In this document: positions 52,668-61,584 of the stretch, in pieces
How positions within the stretch are numbered: the stretch's first letter is position 1
Layout: every line of letters starts with the position of its first letter
From: Bradyrhizobium sp. AZCC 1693
GTDB lineage: Bacteria; Pseudomonadota; Alphaproteobacteria; Rhizobiales; Xanthobacteraceae
Reading direction: 5' to 3'
DNA length: 64,000 nucleotides
NCBI RefSeq assembly: GCF_036924745.1
Contig: NZ_JAZHSD010000001.1
Span: 3,100,001-3,164,000 of the forward strand
Notes under the pieces: model-generated
Databases searched by the model: none
Told to the model about the DNA's origin: nothing
Seen by the model: only the letters and a program-made list of their open reading frames with translations
Program-made: the position numbers and the translations under genes

Positions 52668-53435
52668 TTACGGATTGGCGAGCGGCAAGCTCCCCTTCCC
52701 GGCTAGTATCTCCTGCACCCTTCTATCGGGTACGCCTGGCTCTTCATTGAGCATCAGGGCGGGATGGATTTGCGTCGGTGCCCGCCCACCCTTGGTGGCG
52801 CGAACCAGGATGCGATTGGCAGGCGCCTGCGGCTCGCCGTGAACCGGCAGGAGCTGCAAGCTCCCGAAACCGTGATCGAGCGCCGAGAGCACCTCGGCAA
52901 TTCCGTCGGCGCGCCAGATCAGCGTCAGCGCGCCCCTCGATTTGAGAATGCGCCGCGCCGCGTGAACCCATTTCGAGAGCGTCGTTGCGGTCGCCATGTG
53001 CGCGATCCGGCGCGCGGTGTCCGGCGAGACGCGATGCCGCGCGGGATCGTTGAAGGGCGGATTCATCAGCACCGCATCGACGCTATCAGGAGCTAATCCG
53101 GCAGCGGCAAAGGCTGTGGCATCCGCTTCCACGTCGAGTACGATCACGTCAGCTTGAATCGCATTCGCATCCGCATTGGCGCGCGCAAGGCCCGCCAGCG
53201 CCGCATCGATCTCGACCAGGACAAGATCGATGCCGGCCACGCGTCTGGCAACCGCCAGGCCTGCGGCCCCGACGCCGGCGCCGAGATCGACGACGCGGTC
53301 GCCCGAACGGGCCGCGGTTGCGGCCGCCAGCAGCACCGCATCGTGACCGGCGCGGTGTCCCGATTTCAGTTGCTTCAGACGCAATTGCCCGCCGAGAAAC
53401 GCATCCTCACTGAATTCGAGGACGGGATCAGTCAT
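52668..53435 (-). CDS. trmN6: tRNA1(Val) A37 N6-methyltransferase-like protein (TrmN6/YfiC)
   Basis: 255 residues. The Rossmann motif I is VVDLGAGVGAAGLAVARR (about 48-65). The N6-adenine motif IV is NPPF at 125-128, in AVLMNPPFNDPAR. LKQLKSGHRAGHDAVLLAAA near the N-terminus is typical of this COG4123 group. It likely methylates N6 of adenine 37 in tRNA1(Val), although some members act on other RNAs. It overlaps the DUF2007 gene start by eight bases. Confidence 0.85.
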   Translation of the reverse strand: MTDPVLEFSEDAFLGGQLRLKQLKSGHRAGHDAVLLAAATAARSGDRVVDLGAGVGAAGLAVARRVAGIDLVLVEIDAALAGLARANADANAIQADVIVLDVEADATAFAAAGLAPDSVDAVLMNPPFNDPARHRVSPDTARRIAHMATATTLSKWVHAARRILKSRGALTLIWRADGIAEVLSALDHGFGSLQLLPVHGEPQAPANRILVRATKGGRAPTQIHPALMLNEEPGVPDRRVQEILAGKGSLPLANP

Positions 53436-53655
53436 CGGGACGCAATTCGTGAGCCAGCCCGGCCTCGGCCAGCAACCGGCGCGCCGCGCGATTGTCGTCC
53501 TCGTGAACCAGGATACGGCGCGGCAGAATGCCGAGCGATCCCTCGATGACGCTCATGTTCTGGTCCAGCACCAGATGATGGATATTGGCGCCGTCGAGCA
53601 GCGCGCCGACCGCGGAAACCAGCACGATATCGTTGGTCCTGACCAATTCCCGCAA
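53428..53655 (-). CDS. DUF2007-domain protein
   Basis: 75 residues from a TTG at 53655, chosen because AAGGAG lies eight bases upstream; the longer open frame to 54000 runs antisense to the polyprenyl synthase gene. RELVRTNDIVLVSAVGALLD, then GANIHHLVLDQNMSVIEGSL and VHEDDNRAARRLLAEAGL match the DUF2007 fold, a small beta-alpha-beta domain of PII-like type suspected in signalling. Its coupling with trmN6 suggests a link with tRNA modification, but the role is unknown. Confidence 0.78.
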   Translation of the reverse strand: MRELVRTNDIVLVSAVGALLDGANIHHLVLDQNMSVIEGSLGILPRRILVHEDDNRAARRLLAEAGLAHELRPDD

Positions 53656-53788
53656 CTGACACGCTCCTTTTCGTCCCGGGTGCGACGGCGGCATGGACCT
53701 GTCAACCACTTCGTGCCCTTGCCGCCCTAGCCGGCACTTTCTATTGTAGAACAAGGATAGTGCGAATTGGCCAAAATTGGAGACCCGC

Positions 53789-54796
53789 GTGGCGGTTATT
53801 GTACCCTTCGAAAGCCCGAACGCTTCGATAGATGCGCTGGTCGGGCTCGTCGCCGCCGACATGGAGCGGGTCAACGCCACAATCCTGTCGCGGACGGGGT
53901 CGGAAGTCACCATGATTCCGGAGGTCGCCAACCACCTGATCTCATCCGGCGGCAAGCGCCTGCGCCCGATGCTGACGCTGGCGATGGCCCAACTCTCCAA
54001 CTATTCCGGCGACGGCCATATCAAGCTCGCCGCCGCGGTCGAGTTCATGCACACCGCCACCCTGCTGCATGACGACGTGGTCGACGAAAGCGAGTTGCGC
54101 CGCGGCAAGCTGTCGGCGCGGATGCTGTGGGGCAATGAGGCGAGCGTGCTGGTCGGCGACTTCCTGCTCGGCCAGGCCTTCCGCATGATGGTCGAGGTCG
54201 GCTCGCTGCGCGCGCTGGACATTCTCTCCTCCGCCGCGGCCACCATCGCCGAAGGCGAGGTGATGCAGCTTGCGGCCGCCAAGAACACCGCGACCACCGA
54301 GGACGAATACCTCGCCGTGATCAGGGGCAAGACGGCAGAACTGTTCGCCGCGGCTTGCGAGGTCGGGCCCGTGATCGCCAACCGGCCGAAGGCCGAGCAG
54401 ACCGCCTGCCGTTCGGTCGGCATGAATCTCGGCATCGCATTCCAGCTCGTCGACGACGTGCTGGACTATGGCGGCAAGGCCGCGAAACTCGGCAAGAACA
54501 TCGGCGACGATTTCCGCGAGGGCAAGATCACGCTGCCGGTGGTGCTGGCCTTCCGCCGCGGCAATGACAGCGAGCGCAAGTTCTGGGTCAAGGCGCTGGA
54601 GCGTGGCGAGATCGGCGACAGCGACCTCGATCACGCCATCGGCCTGATGACCAAGCACCGCGCGCTGGAAGACACGATCAGCCGCGCCCAGCATTACGGC
54701 GCGATGGCCGTCGACGCGCTGGCGCTGTTCCCGGCCTCGCCGATGAAGACCGCGCTCGAACAGGTCGTGGCGTTCTGTTTGGCGAGATCGCATTGA
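53789..54796 (+). CDS. ispB: Long-chain polyprenyl diphosphate synthase (octaprenyl/decaprenyl type)
   Basis: 335 residues from the GTG at 53789, preceded by GGAG; a TTG at 53777 would add four residues. The first Asp-rich motif is TLLHDDVVDESELRRG, the second QLVDDVLDYGG (metal and diphosphate binding), with GGKRLRPML and GDFLLGQAF as further blocks. It extends farnesyl or geranylgeranyl diphosphate to the C40-C50 side chain of ubiquinone. Divergent from the DUF2007/trmN6 pair. Confidence 0.93.
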   Translation: MAVIVPFESPNASIDALVGLVAADMERVNATILSRTGSEVTMIPEVANHLISSGGKRLRPMLTLAMAQLSNYSGDGHIKLAAAVEFMHTATLLHDDVVDESELRRGKLSARMLWGNEASVLVGDFLLGQAFRMMVEVGSLRALDILSSAAATIAEGEVMQLAAAKNTATTEDEYLAVIRGKTAELFAAACEVGPVIANRPKAEQTACRSVGMNLGIAFQLVDDVLDYGGKAAKLGKNIGDDFREGKITLPVVLAFRRGNDSERKFWVKALERGEIGDSDLDHAIGLMTKHRALEDTISRAQHYGAMAVDALALFPASPMKTALEQVVAFCLARSH

Positions 54797-54807
54797 TTGC
54801 CGCTTCC

Positions 54808-54884
54808 GTCATACCCCATATCCAGTACGCCGCGGCTTCTCAATGGAACACTGATGCCTCTGGAATACTGGATCACCCGCCTTC
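54808..54884. repeat. Dispersed palindromic repeat, family B copy 2, left part
   Basis: CCAGTACGCCGCGGCTTCTC ... GGAATACTGGATCACCCGCC, then CTTC. It is collinear with 28310-28412 and continues after the insertion at 56152 with CTTCGCGGGTGA. Confidence 0.85.
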
Positions 54885-56151
54885 TGTTTAGTCCGGAGAC
54901 ATGGCTGACACCTGTTCGGACACATCACTGACAGGTTGGTCATTGGTCAAGTCGATCGATGCGACCTGCCAACTGGCAAAGAAGATACCGTAGTGGCCGT
55001 CGCGATCGAGCGGGCGGATGGCAAGGCGCTCGCCGACGAAGGCTTTCGGAACTTTCCAGAACTGTCCCTTGAAAGAGATGTAGCTTCGGGTCGGCGAGAC
55101 GGTCCGAACCGTCTCGCCGAGGTCGTATTGCACCTCCGGAATACGGGCCGGCATCGCACGTGAACTCGGCCGAAAGCGGTCGGCGGGGACGCTCATATCG
55201 AGGCCTTGGTGAGGCCGCTCCAGATTGTAGACCATGCGCCAGGCGTCGAGGGCGCGCTGGACCTCCGGCAGGGTGCGGAAGGGGCGCATGGCAAACACTT
55301 CGGCGTTGAGGGTGCGATGGAAGCGCTCGTTCTTGCCGCGGCCCTGCGGGTGGCACGGTCTGGCATGCACCACCCTGATGCCGAGCTTGAGCAGCCACAC
55401 CTTCAGCCCGGTCCAGCGACCGCCGGACGTATCACCCCAAGGTGAGCCGTTATCGATATAGAAGGCCTCCGGCAGGCCATAGCGGCGGAACGTGGCCGTC
55501 AGATGCTCCTGCACCGTGGGACGCTGCTCGTTCTCACACGCCTTCAGGCACGGGACATAGCGCGAATGATCGTCGATCACCGTCAGCGGATGGCATCGCG
55601 TCCCGTTGGCGAGTGGCATGTGGCCCTTGAAGTCCATCTGCCACAACTGATTGGGAGCTTCCTTCTCGAAGCGATGGCCTGGATTGGGCGGCGCATTCTC
55701 GCTCGGCTTGATCCGGTCGTTCCGACACAGGATCCGATGCACGGTGGACGGCACTGGCACAGCCTGCCCATTGCGCTTCAGGCAATGGGCGATCTTGCGT
55801 GCTCCCCAAGCAGGATGCTTGTCGCGCACAGTTACGACCCGCGCCTCCACGGCAGCGGCGCTGCGCTTGGGCATCCGCTTCGGACGACGGGACTGATCCG
55901 AAAGCTCCCGATCGCCGGCCTGCCATCGCCTCAGCCATTTGTAGCCCACATCAGGACTGATCCCGAACCGCCGGCAGAGCTCCCGGCGGTTCGCTCCTTC
56001 CTGCAAGGCAAGTCGCACGAACTCGCGTCGCTGATCCATTACTGACACCTCGCTCCACGGCATGGACGGCTCCCGAATCGACCAATCCAGCCAATTTTGA
56101 TGTGTCAGCTATGTCTCCGAACACCCGTCAGTGATCTGTCCGGGCTAAACA
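54885..56151 (-). mobile_element. IS481-type insertion sequence, 1,267 bp, target duplication CTTC
   Basis: The left end is TGTTTAGTCCGGA and the right end is its near inverse TCCGGGCTAAACA, with one mismatch. CTTC is duplicated on both sides (54881-54884 and 56152-56155), proving insertion into a family B repeat. Subterminally, each end carries two copies of a motif like CCGGAGACATGGCTGACA (54893-54910, 54915-54933, and inverted at 56103-56121 and 56126-56143), likely transposase-binding sites. The single transposase gene is intact. Confidence 0.9.
54888..56063 (-). CDS. IS481-family transposase
   Basis: 391 residues from the ATG at 56063; an alternative start is the ATG at 56039. An N-terminal helix-turn-helix (RREFVRLALQEGANRRELCR, then RFGISPDVGYKWLRRW) is followed by an rve integrase core. 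The catalytic Asp appears in QMDFKGHM and TVIDDHSRYV, and the Glu in HPQGRGKNERFHRTLNAE. The C-terminal segment has RPHQGLDMSVPADRF. The stop lies inside the left inverted repeat, as is usual for compact elements. Full length, so probably active. Confidence 0.9.
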   Translation of the reverse strand: MPWSEVSVMDQRREFVRLALQEGANRRELCRRFGISPDVGYKWLRRWQAGDRELSDQSRRPKRMPKRSAAAVEARVVTVRDKHPAWGARKIAHCLKRNGQAVPVPSTVHRILCRNDRIKPSENAPPNPGHRFEKEAPNQLWQMDFKGHMPLANGTRCHPLTVIDDHSRYVPCLKACENEQRPTVQEHLTATFRRYGLPEAFYIDNGSPWGDTSGGRWTGLKVWLLKLGIRVVHARPCHPQGRGKNERFHRTLNAEVFAMRPFRTLPEVQRALDAWRMVYNLERPHQGLDMSVPADRFRPSSRAMPARIPEVQYDLGETVRTVSPTRSYISFKGQFWKVPKAFVGERLAIRPLDRDGHYGIFFASWQVASIDLTNDQPVSDVSEQVSAMSPD

Positions 56152-56215
56152 CTTCGCGGGTGATGACAGCGCGTGGGTTTCGCTGCGCTCTACCTATCCT
56201 ACAACGGAGATCGCA

Positions 56216-56845
56216 TTGAACGGCACCAATTTCACATTGTTTCTCCTGGCCGCACTTGTCATCGCCGCCGTGCCCGGCCCTGGAATCTTTTACGTCGCCG
56301 CGAGAACGCTGTCGGGCGGCAAAAGCGCGGGTATCGCCTCAACATTCGGGACTGCGCTCGGCGGGCTCGTGCATGTGATCGCGGGCGGGCTTGGCGTCTC
56401 GGCGATTATCCTTGCCAGCGCCGAACTGTTCACCGCGCTCAAATTCGCCGGCGCGCTCTATCTGGTCTGGCTTGGCATCAAGACGTTTCGCGAGGCGCGC
56501 AAATGGTTGCCGCAGCAGGCCAGCACCATCGGCGATGAGCGGGCGTTTCGGGAGGGCGTGCTGGTCGAAGCGCTCAATCCAAAGACCGCGGCGTTCTTTC
56601 TGGCCTTCATTCCGCAATTCCTGGACCCGGCCGGCAGCTATCCGGCGCTCCAGTTCATGGCATTGGGCCTGATCTCGGTGGCGCTCAACACGCTGGCCGA
56701 TGTCGTCGTGGTGATGATGGCCGCCACGGCGCGCGCCGGTCTCACGCGCCATCCGAATTTGCTTCAACGATTGCGACAGGGCTCGGGGCTGTTCATTGCG
56801 GGCCTCGGTATTTCACTGGCGCTGGCGCGGCGGCCAGCTACCTAG
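56216..56845 (+). CDS. LysE/RhtB-family amino-acid exporter
   Basis: 209 residues from a TTG start with GGAG nine bases upstream. Six hydrophobic segments. Family blocks are LVIAAVPGPGIFYVAARTLS, the loop FAGALYLVWLGIKTFREARK, and LNPKTAAFFLAFIPQFLDPA. These carriers export amino acids or small metabolites using the proton gradient. The IS481-type element ends 64 bases upstream and may have replaced or altered the promoter. Its stop overlaps the ispE stop in CTAG, so the two genes are convergent with four shared bases. Confidence 0.88.
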   Translation: MNGTNFTLFLLAALVIAAVPGPGIFYVAARTLSGGKSAGIASTFGTALGGLVHVIAGGLGVSAIILASAELFTALKFAGALYLVWLGIKTFREARKWLPQQASTIGDERAFREGVLVEALNPKTAAFFLAFIPQFLDPAGSYPALQFMALGLISVALNTLADVVVVMMAATARAGLTRHPNLLQRLRQGSGLFIAGLGISLALARRPAT

Positions 56846-57726
56846 CTCAGCGTTCCCGCATGCACCCACCAGCCGGGGTGATCGCGCCGGAGCTTCTCTG
56901 CTGCACGGCCGGCTTCGGCGGTGTTCTCATAGATTGCAAAGCAGGTGGCGCCCGATCCGGACATCCGCGCCAGCCAGGCGCCGTTGGTGGCGTTGAGCGC
57001 CGAGATCACCTCACCGATCAGGGGCTGGACGCGCATGGCGGGCGCTTCCAGATCGTTTGAACTGGCGGCGAGCGCTTCGACCCAGTCTTCGAGCGAGGCG
57101 TCCTCGCCGGGCCAGCGGTCCTGCAGCAACACGTCGGTGGCGCCGACCAGCAATTCGCCGTTGCGAAGGCCAAGGGCGTTAAAGACGTCGCGGGTGGCGA
57201 CGGGAACGCCGGGATTGACCATCACGCAGGGCATTTTCGGCAAGCTGAGCGGCTGCAGCGTTTCGCCGACGCCGGTCATGACGCAGCCGCGCGAGTTGAC
57301 GCAGACCGGCACGTCGGCGCCGGTCAGTTGCGCGACCTCGATGATGCGGGGATCGTCGAGCGCGAGCCCGTTCAGCTGCGAAAGCAGCCGCAGCGCCGCC
57401 GCGGCATCGGCCGAGCCTCCGCCGATTCCGGCCGCCACCGGCAAGGCCTTGTCGAGCGAGAAGCTGCCGGCCTTCATGTCCGGTACGCGCTCGGCCAACA
57501 GGCGCGCGGCCTTGAGCACCAGATTGTCCGACGCCTCGCCGCAGGCCTGCGCCAGCGGTCCCGACATCTTCAAATCCAGATCGGAACCCGGCGTCAGCGT
57601 CAGCCGGTCGGCGCAATCGGCGAACGCCACCACGCTTTCGAGATCGTGAAACCCGTCTGCACGGCGGCCATTCACCCGCAAGGTCAGGTTGACCTTGGCG
57701 CGAGCCTCGTCACTCAATACCGGCAT
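56842..57726 (-). CDS. ispE: 4-diphosphocytidyl-2-C-methyl-D-erythritol kinase
   Basis: 294 residues. GHMP-kinase layout: ARAKVNLTLRVNGRRADGFH at the N-terminus (substrate site), the ATP-binding loop LPVAAGIGGGSADAAAALRL (about 110-129), and the C-terminal MSGSGATCFAIYENTAEA. It phosphorylates CDP-methylerythritol in the non-mevalonate isoprenoid pathway. This fits with the polyprenyl synthase 2 kb away. It is probably co-transcribed with the TPR gene that starts upstream. Confidence 0.95.
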   Translation of the reverse strand: MPVLSDEARAKVNLTLRVNGRRADGFHDLESVVAFADCADRLTLTPGSDLDLKMSGPLAQACGEASDNLVLKAARLLAERVPDMKAGSFSLDKALPVAAGIGGGSADAAAALRLLSQLNGLALDDPRIIEVAQLTGADVPVCVNSRGCVMTGVGETLQPLSLPKMPCVMVNPGVPVATRDVFNALGLRNGELLVGATDVLLQDRWPGEDASLEDWVEALAASSNDLEAPAMRVQPLIGEVISALNATNGAWLARMSGSGATCFAIYENTAEAGRAAEKLRRDHPGWWVHAGTLS

Positions 57727-57753
57727 TGCCGAACAGCCCCCACAATCCTTCCG

Positions 57754-59538
57754 TCAACCGCCCCTGCCGTCTTCTTTCTTCTTGTCGGCGGAAGCCGCAG
57801 AAGAAGTATCGTCGGACAGACCGTTGGCAATCTTGGCTTCGATCTTCGGCAATTCCTCCGCCTCGGGCTTGAGGTCGCGGGCATGGGCCCACTGGAATTT
57901 GGCTTCCAGCGTCCGCCCGACGCGCCAATAGGCATCGCCGAGATGGTCGTTGATGGTCGGATCCTCGGGCTTGAGATCGATCGCGCGCTCGAGATTCTTT
58001 ACCGCGTCCTCAAAGTTACCGATCCGGTAAAACGCCCAGCCGAGCGAATCCACGATGTAGCCGTCGTCGGGGCGCTGATCGACGGCGCGCTTGATCATCT
58101 TCATGCCTTCGTCGAGATTGATGCCCTGGTCGATCCAGGAATAGCCGAGATAGTTCAGCACATGCGGCTGCTCGGGCTGCAGTTCGAGCGCCTTGCGCAT
58201 GTCGACCTCGGCCTTGTTCCACTGCTTGGAACGTTCCTCGCAAATGCCGCGATAGTAGTAGGTGACCCAGGTGTTCTTGTCGGTCACCCCGGGCATCGCG
58301 TCGATCGCCTGCGTATAGGTCGTGGCGCAATCGCCGAATTTCTTGCGGCCGCGCTCGATGTTGCCGAGCGCCATGATGGCTTCGATATCTTTCGGCGCTT
58401 CCGCGGTGACGCCCTTCAGGATCTTGATCGCCTCTTCGCTGCGGTCGGCGGCGTCGAGATTGGTGGCAAGCTGGATCTGCGCGTTGCGCTTGAGCGGCGA
58501 ACTCGCCGGCATGCGCTCGTAGACCTTGATCGCCATCTGGGGCTTCTTCACGGACTCGTAGAGATCGGCGAGCGACAGCAGCGCCAGCGGATGACTGGGC
58601 TGCAGGTAGAGCGCGAGCTGCAAATAGACCAGCGCCAGATCCTCGCCGCCGCGGCGGGTCAGCGTGGCGCCAATGCCGTACAGCGCCTCGGCCGCGCCGG
58701 CCTGCGCCGAATCGACCAGCGGCGGCAGCTTCTTGCCGGCCCTGGTGTCCCGCAAGCCTTCCTGCACCAGCGGATGCCGCGGCAACTTCTTGTCGAACGC
58801 CTCGTAAATGCCGGCCGCCGCCGCGCCATCCTTGTTGCGCGACAGCCAGCGTGCATAGGCATCCGAAACGCGCAGCATGGAATCGTCGAGCTTGTAGGCC
58901 CGCTCGAAGCGCGCGCCGGCATCCTTGTCCTTGCCCGAGATCTCCAGGAGCATGCCGGTGTGGAGATCCTTGAAGATCGGATACCATTCAGGGCCGGTCA
59001 GCTTGTCGATATTGGCAACCGCCGCCTTGGCATCGCCCGCGCCGTAGCTCGCCCAGCCCGACAGCAGCGTCGCCACCAGGTCGGTGATCGGTCCGCGGAT
59101 CGACTGGTTGATGTTGAGCTGCGCCGCCGGATATTTCTTCTGCTTGAGGTCGCGCACGCCGACCACCAGCCGCGCCACGCGGTTCGCCTTGTCCATCGTC
59201 AGGATGCGATCGGCGAGCTTGACGGCCTCGTCGATGTCGCCGTCCGCAAGCGAGGAGATGAAGGCGCGGTCCAGCAGTTCGTTGTTCTTCGGATCGGTGC
59301 GCAGCGCGGAGCGATAGAACGCCGCCGCAGAAGCCGCGTCGCGCTCGACGCTGGCGTGGCGCGCGGCGAGATAGCTGCCGGACGTCGTCAGCGATTTGAG
59401 ATCGGCCTTGCTCGGAAATTGCGCGGCGTTATCGCCCGTGTGTTCAGGCGTCTGGGCCAAAACCACAACCGGCGCGGCCAGTGCGGCGAGGGTAATTGCG
59501 GCGAAGGTCCAACGATTCATACGAGTGGAAAGCATCAC
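57754..59538 (-). CDS. Tetratricopeptide-repeat exported protein
   Basis: 594 residues. A signal peptide (MNRWTFAAITLAALAAPVVV, cleavage near LAQ) suggests periplasmic or outer-membrane location. About twelve TPR-like helix pairs fill residues 60-560, for example ALYLQPSHPLALLSLADLYE, MRKALELQPEQPHVLNYLGY and LERAIDLKPEDPTINDHLGD. The C-terminus is charged and short. TPR arrays form scaffolds; the alphaproteobacterial relatives next to ispE are uncharacterised. An ATG inside (59520) is an alternative start. Confidence 0.85.
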   Translation of the reverse strand: MMLSTRMNRWTFAAITLAALAAPVVVLAQTPEHTGDNAAQFPSKADLKSLTTSGSYLAARHASVERDAASAAAFYRSALRTDPKNNELLDRAFISSLADGDIDEAVKLADRILTMDKANRVARLVVGVRDLKQKKYPAAQLNINQSIRGPITDLVATLLSGWASYGAGDAKAAVANIDKLTGPEWYPIFKDLHTGMLLEISGKDKDAGARFERAYKLDDSMLRVSDAYARWLSRNKDGAAAAGIYEAFDKKLPRHPLVQEGLRDTRAGKKLPPLVDSAQAGAAEALYGIGATLTRRGGEDLALVYLQLALYLQPSHPLALLSLADLYESVKKPQMAIKVYERMPASSPLKRNAQIQLATNLDAADRSEEAIKILKGVTAEAPKDIEAIMALGNIERGRKKFGDCATTYTQAIDAMPGVTDKNTWVTYYYRGICEERSKQWNKAEVDMRKALELQPEQPHVLNYLGYSWIDQGINLDEGMKMIKRAVDQRPDDGYIVDSLGWAFYRIGNFEDAVKNLERAIDLKPEDPTINDHLGDAYWRVGRTLEAKFQWAHARDLKPEAEELPKIEAKIANGLSDDTSSAASADKKKEDGRGG

Positions 59539-59798
59539 GTTCGCCTTGCTCCAGGATGTATGGCGGGATCGTTACGATCGGTCTCGAATGCAAACCCAAG
59601 CGGCGGCATCTCGGGCAGCGACAATGCCGCTTTTGGCCCTTAACCGCAAGGATAGGGGTTGGCGAATCGATTGGCAGATTAGGCCCTTAGGGCTCCGATT
59701 TAGCCAGCCCAACCCGGTAACGCTTTTACTATGGCGGTATCGTGGCCGGAGGCGGTATCACCCTCCTCCCGCTCACGCAATCGTGGTCTACGGCCTCG

Positions 59799-61457
59799 CT
59801 ACATACCCTGATAGTTGGGCCCGCCGCCGCCCTCGGGCGGAACCCAGGTGATATTGCCGTTCGGGTCCTTCACGTCGCAGGTTTTGCAGTGGACGCAGTT
59901 CTGGGCGTTGATCTGGAAACGCGGACCCGAGGCCTCCTCCACCCATTCGTAAACGCCGGCCGGGCAATAGCGGTTCGACGGACCTGCATAGACATCGTGC
60001 TCTGAAGTCTTTTGCAGGTTCATGTCGGCGACCTTGAGGTGGATCGGCTGGTCCTCTTCATGATTGGTATTGGAGAGGAACACCGAAGACAGCTTGTCGA
60101 AGGTCAGCTTGCCGTCCGGCTTGGGATAGGCGATCGGGGTGTGCGCCTTCGCCGCATCCAGCGTCTTGCGGTCGGGCTTGGCGTGCGACTGGGTTCCGAA
60201 CAGCGAGAAGCCCAGCGTATTGCACCACATGTCGAAGCCACCAAGCGCCACGCCGATGATGGTGCCGAACTTCGACCATAGCGGCTTGACGTTGCGAACC
60301 CGGTGCAAGTCCTTGCCTACGGCGGAATCCCGCCAGGCGTTTTCGTATTCGACCAGTTCGTCATTGGCGCGGCCGGCGCCGAGCGCGGCGGCGACATGTT
60401 CGGCGGCCAGCATGCCGCTGCCCATCGCATTGTGCACGCCCTTGATGCGCGGCACGTTGACGAAGCCTGCGGCGCAGCCGATCAGTGCGCCGCCCGGGAA
60501 ACTCAGGCGCGGCACCGACTGATAGCCGCCCTCCGTTATCGCGCGCGCTCCGTAGGAAATCCGCTTGCCGCCTTCGAACACGGTGCGAATGGCGGGATGC
60601 GTCTTGAAGCGCTGGAATTCGTCGAACGGCGACAGATACGGGTCGTCGTAATTGAGATGCACGACGAAACCGACCGCCACCTTGTTGTCGTCGTAGTGGT
60701 AGAGGAACGAGCCGCCGCCGGTCGAATTGTTGAGCGGCCAGCCGAACGAATGCTGGATCAGGCCCTTCTGGTGTTTTGCGGGATCGATCTCCCAGACTTC
60801 CTTCAGGCCGATACCGAATTTCGGCGGCTCGCTTTTCGCATCGAGCGAATATTTGGCGATCAACTGCTTGCTGAGGCTGCCGCGCGCGCCCTCCGCGAAC
60901 AGCGTGTATTTGCCCAGCAGTTCCATGCCGCGCGTGAAAGAATCCTTGAGGCTGCCATCCCTGGCGATGCCCATGTCGCCGGTCGCGATACCCCGCACCG
61001 CGCCGTTGTCGTCGTACAGCACTTCGGCCGCGGCAAAGCCCGGATAGATTTCGACGCCGAGCGCCTCCGCCTTCGGCCCCAGCCAGCGGCAGACATCGCC
61101 GAGCGAGCCGATATAGCAGTGATGGTTGTACATCAGCGGCGGCATGACGAAGTTCGGCAGCCGGATCGCGCTGGTCGCCGTGGTCCAGTAGAAGCGATCG
61201 TCCTTGACCTGGGTCTTCAGCGGGCAATCCGCATCCTCGCGCCAATCGGGGATCAGCTTGTCGAGCGAGACTGGATCGATCACCGCGCCCGACAGAATAT
61301 GCGCGCCGACCTCGGAACCCTTCTCCACCACGACGATGCTGAGATCGGCATTGAGCTGCTTCAGCCGGATCGCCGCGGCAAGGCCTGACGGCCCGGCGCC
61401 GACGATCACGACGTCGAATTCCATGGATTCCCGAGGAGGAAGCTCTTCTGCACTCAT
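59799..61457 (-). CDS. Electron-transfer-flavoprotein:ubiquinone oxidoreductase
   Basis: 552 residues. The FAD-binding GxGxxG is FDVVIVGAGPSGLAAAIRLK (about 13-32). GAHILSGAVIDPVSLDKLIP and GCAAGFVNVPRIKGVHNAMG are family blocks. The C-terminal 4Fe-4S domain has YCPAGVYEW and NAQNCVHCKTCDVKDP, giving the four cysteines. The enzyme takes electrons from ETF (fatty-acid and amino-acid oxidation) to ubiquinone at the inner membrane. It could also serve the FAD-linked dehydrogenase at 22361. The TPR gene follows on the same strand. Confidence 0.95.
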   Translation of the reverse strand: MSAEELPPRESMEFDVVIVGAGPSGLAAAIRLKQLNADLSIVVVEKGSEVGAHILSGAVIDPVSLDKLIPDWREDADCPLKTQVKDDRFYWTTATSAIRLPNFVMPPLMYNHHCYIGSLGDVCRWLGPKAEALGVEIYPGFAAAEVLYDDNGAVRGIATGDMGIARDGSLKDSFTRGMELLGKYTLFAEGARGSLSKQLIAKYSLDAKSEPPKFGIGLKEVWEIDPAKHQKGLIQHSFGWPLNNSTGGGSFLYHYDDNKVAVGFVVHLNYDDPYLSPFDEFQRFKTHPAIRTVFEGGKRISYGARAITEGGYQSVPRLSFPGGALIGCAAGFVNVPRIKGVHNAMGSGMLAAEHVAAALGAGRANDELVEYENAWRDSAVGKDLHRVRNVKPLWSKFGTIIGVALGGFDMWCNTLGFSLFGTQSHAKPDRKTLDAAKAHTPIAYPKPDGKLTFDKLSSVFLSNTNHEEDQPIHLKVADMNLQKTSEHDVYAGPSNRYCPAGVYEWVEEASGPRFQINAQNCVHCKTCDVKDPNGNITWVPPEGGGGPNYQGM

Positions 61458-61584
61458 GATCTGATCTCAGCCCAATTGAGAACGGCTCTAAGGGCTCGTT
61501 GTTTCCGATTTTTGCGCCGATAACAACCATGGAAATGCGACGCGAGGCGTTTCACGCCGGCGCGATCCATATTAGATTGGCATA

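Noticed and set aside
53656..54000. Extension of the DUF2007 frame to 54000
   Set aside because: The added part lies antisense to the polyprenyl synthase start and lacks DUF2007 similarity. The TTG at 53655 has a good ribosome-binding site.
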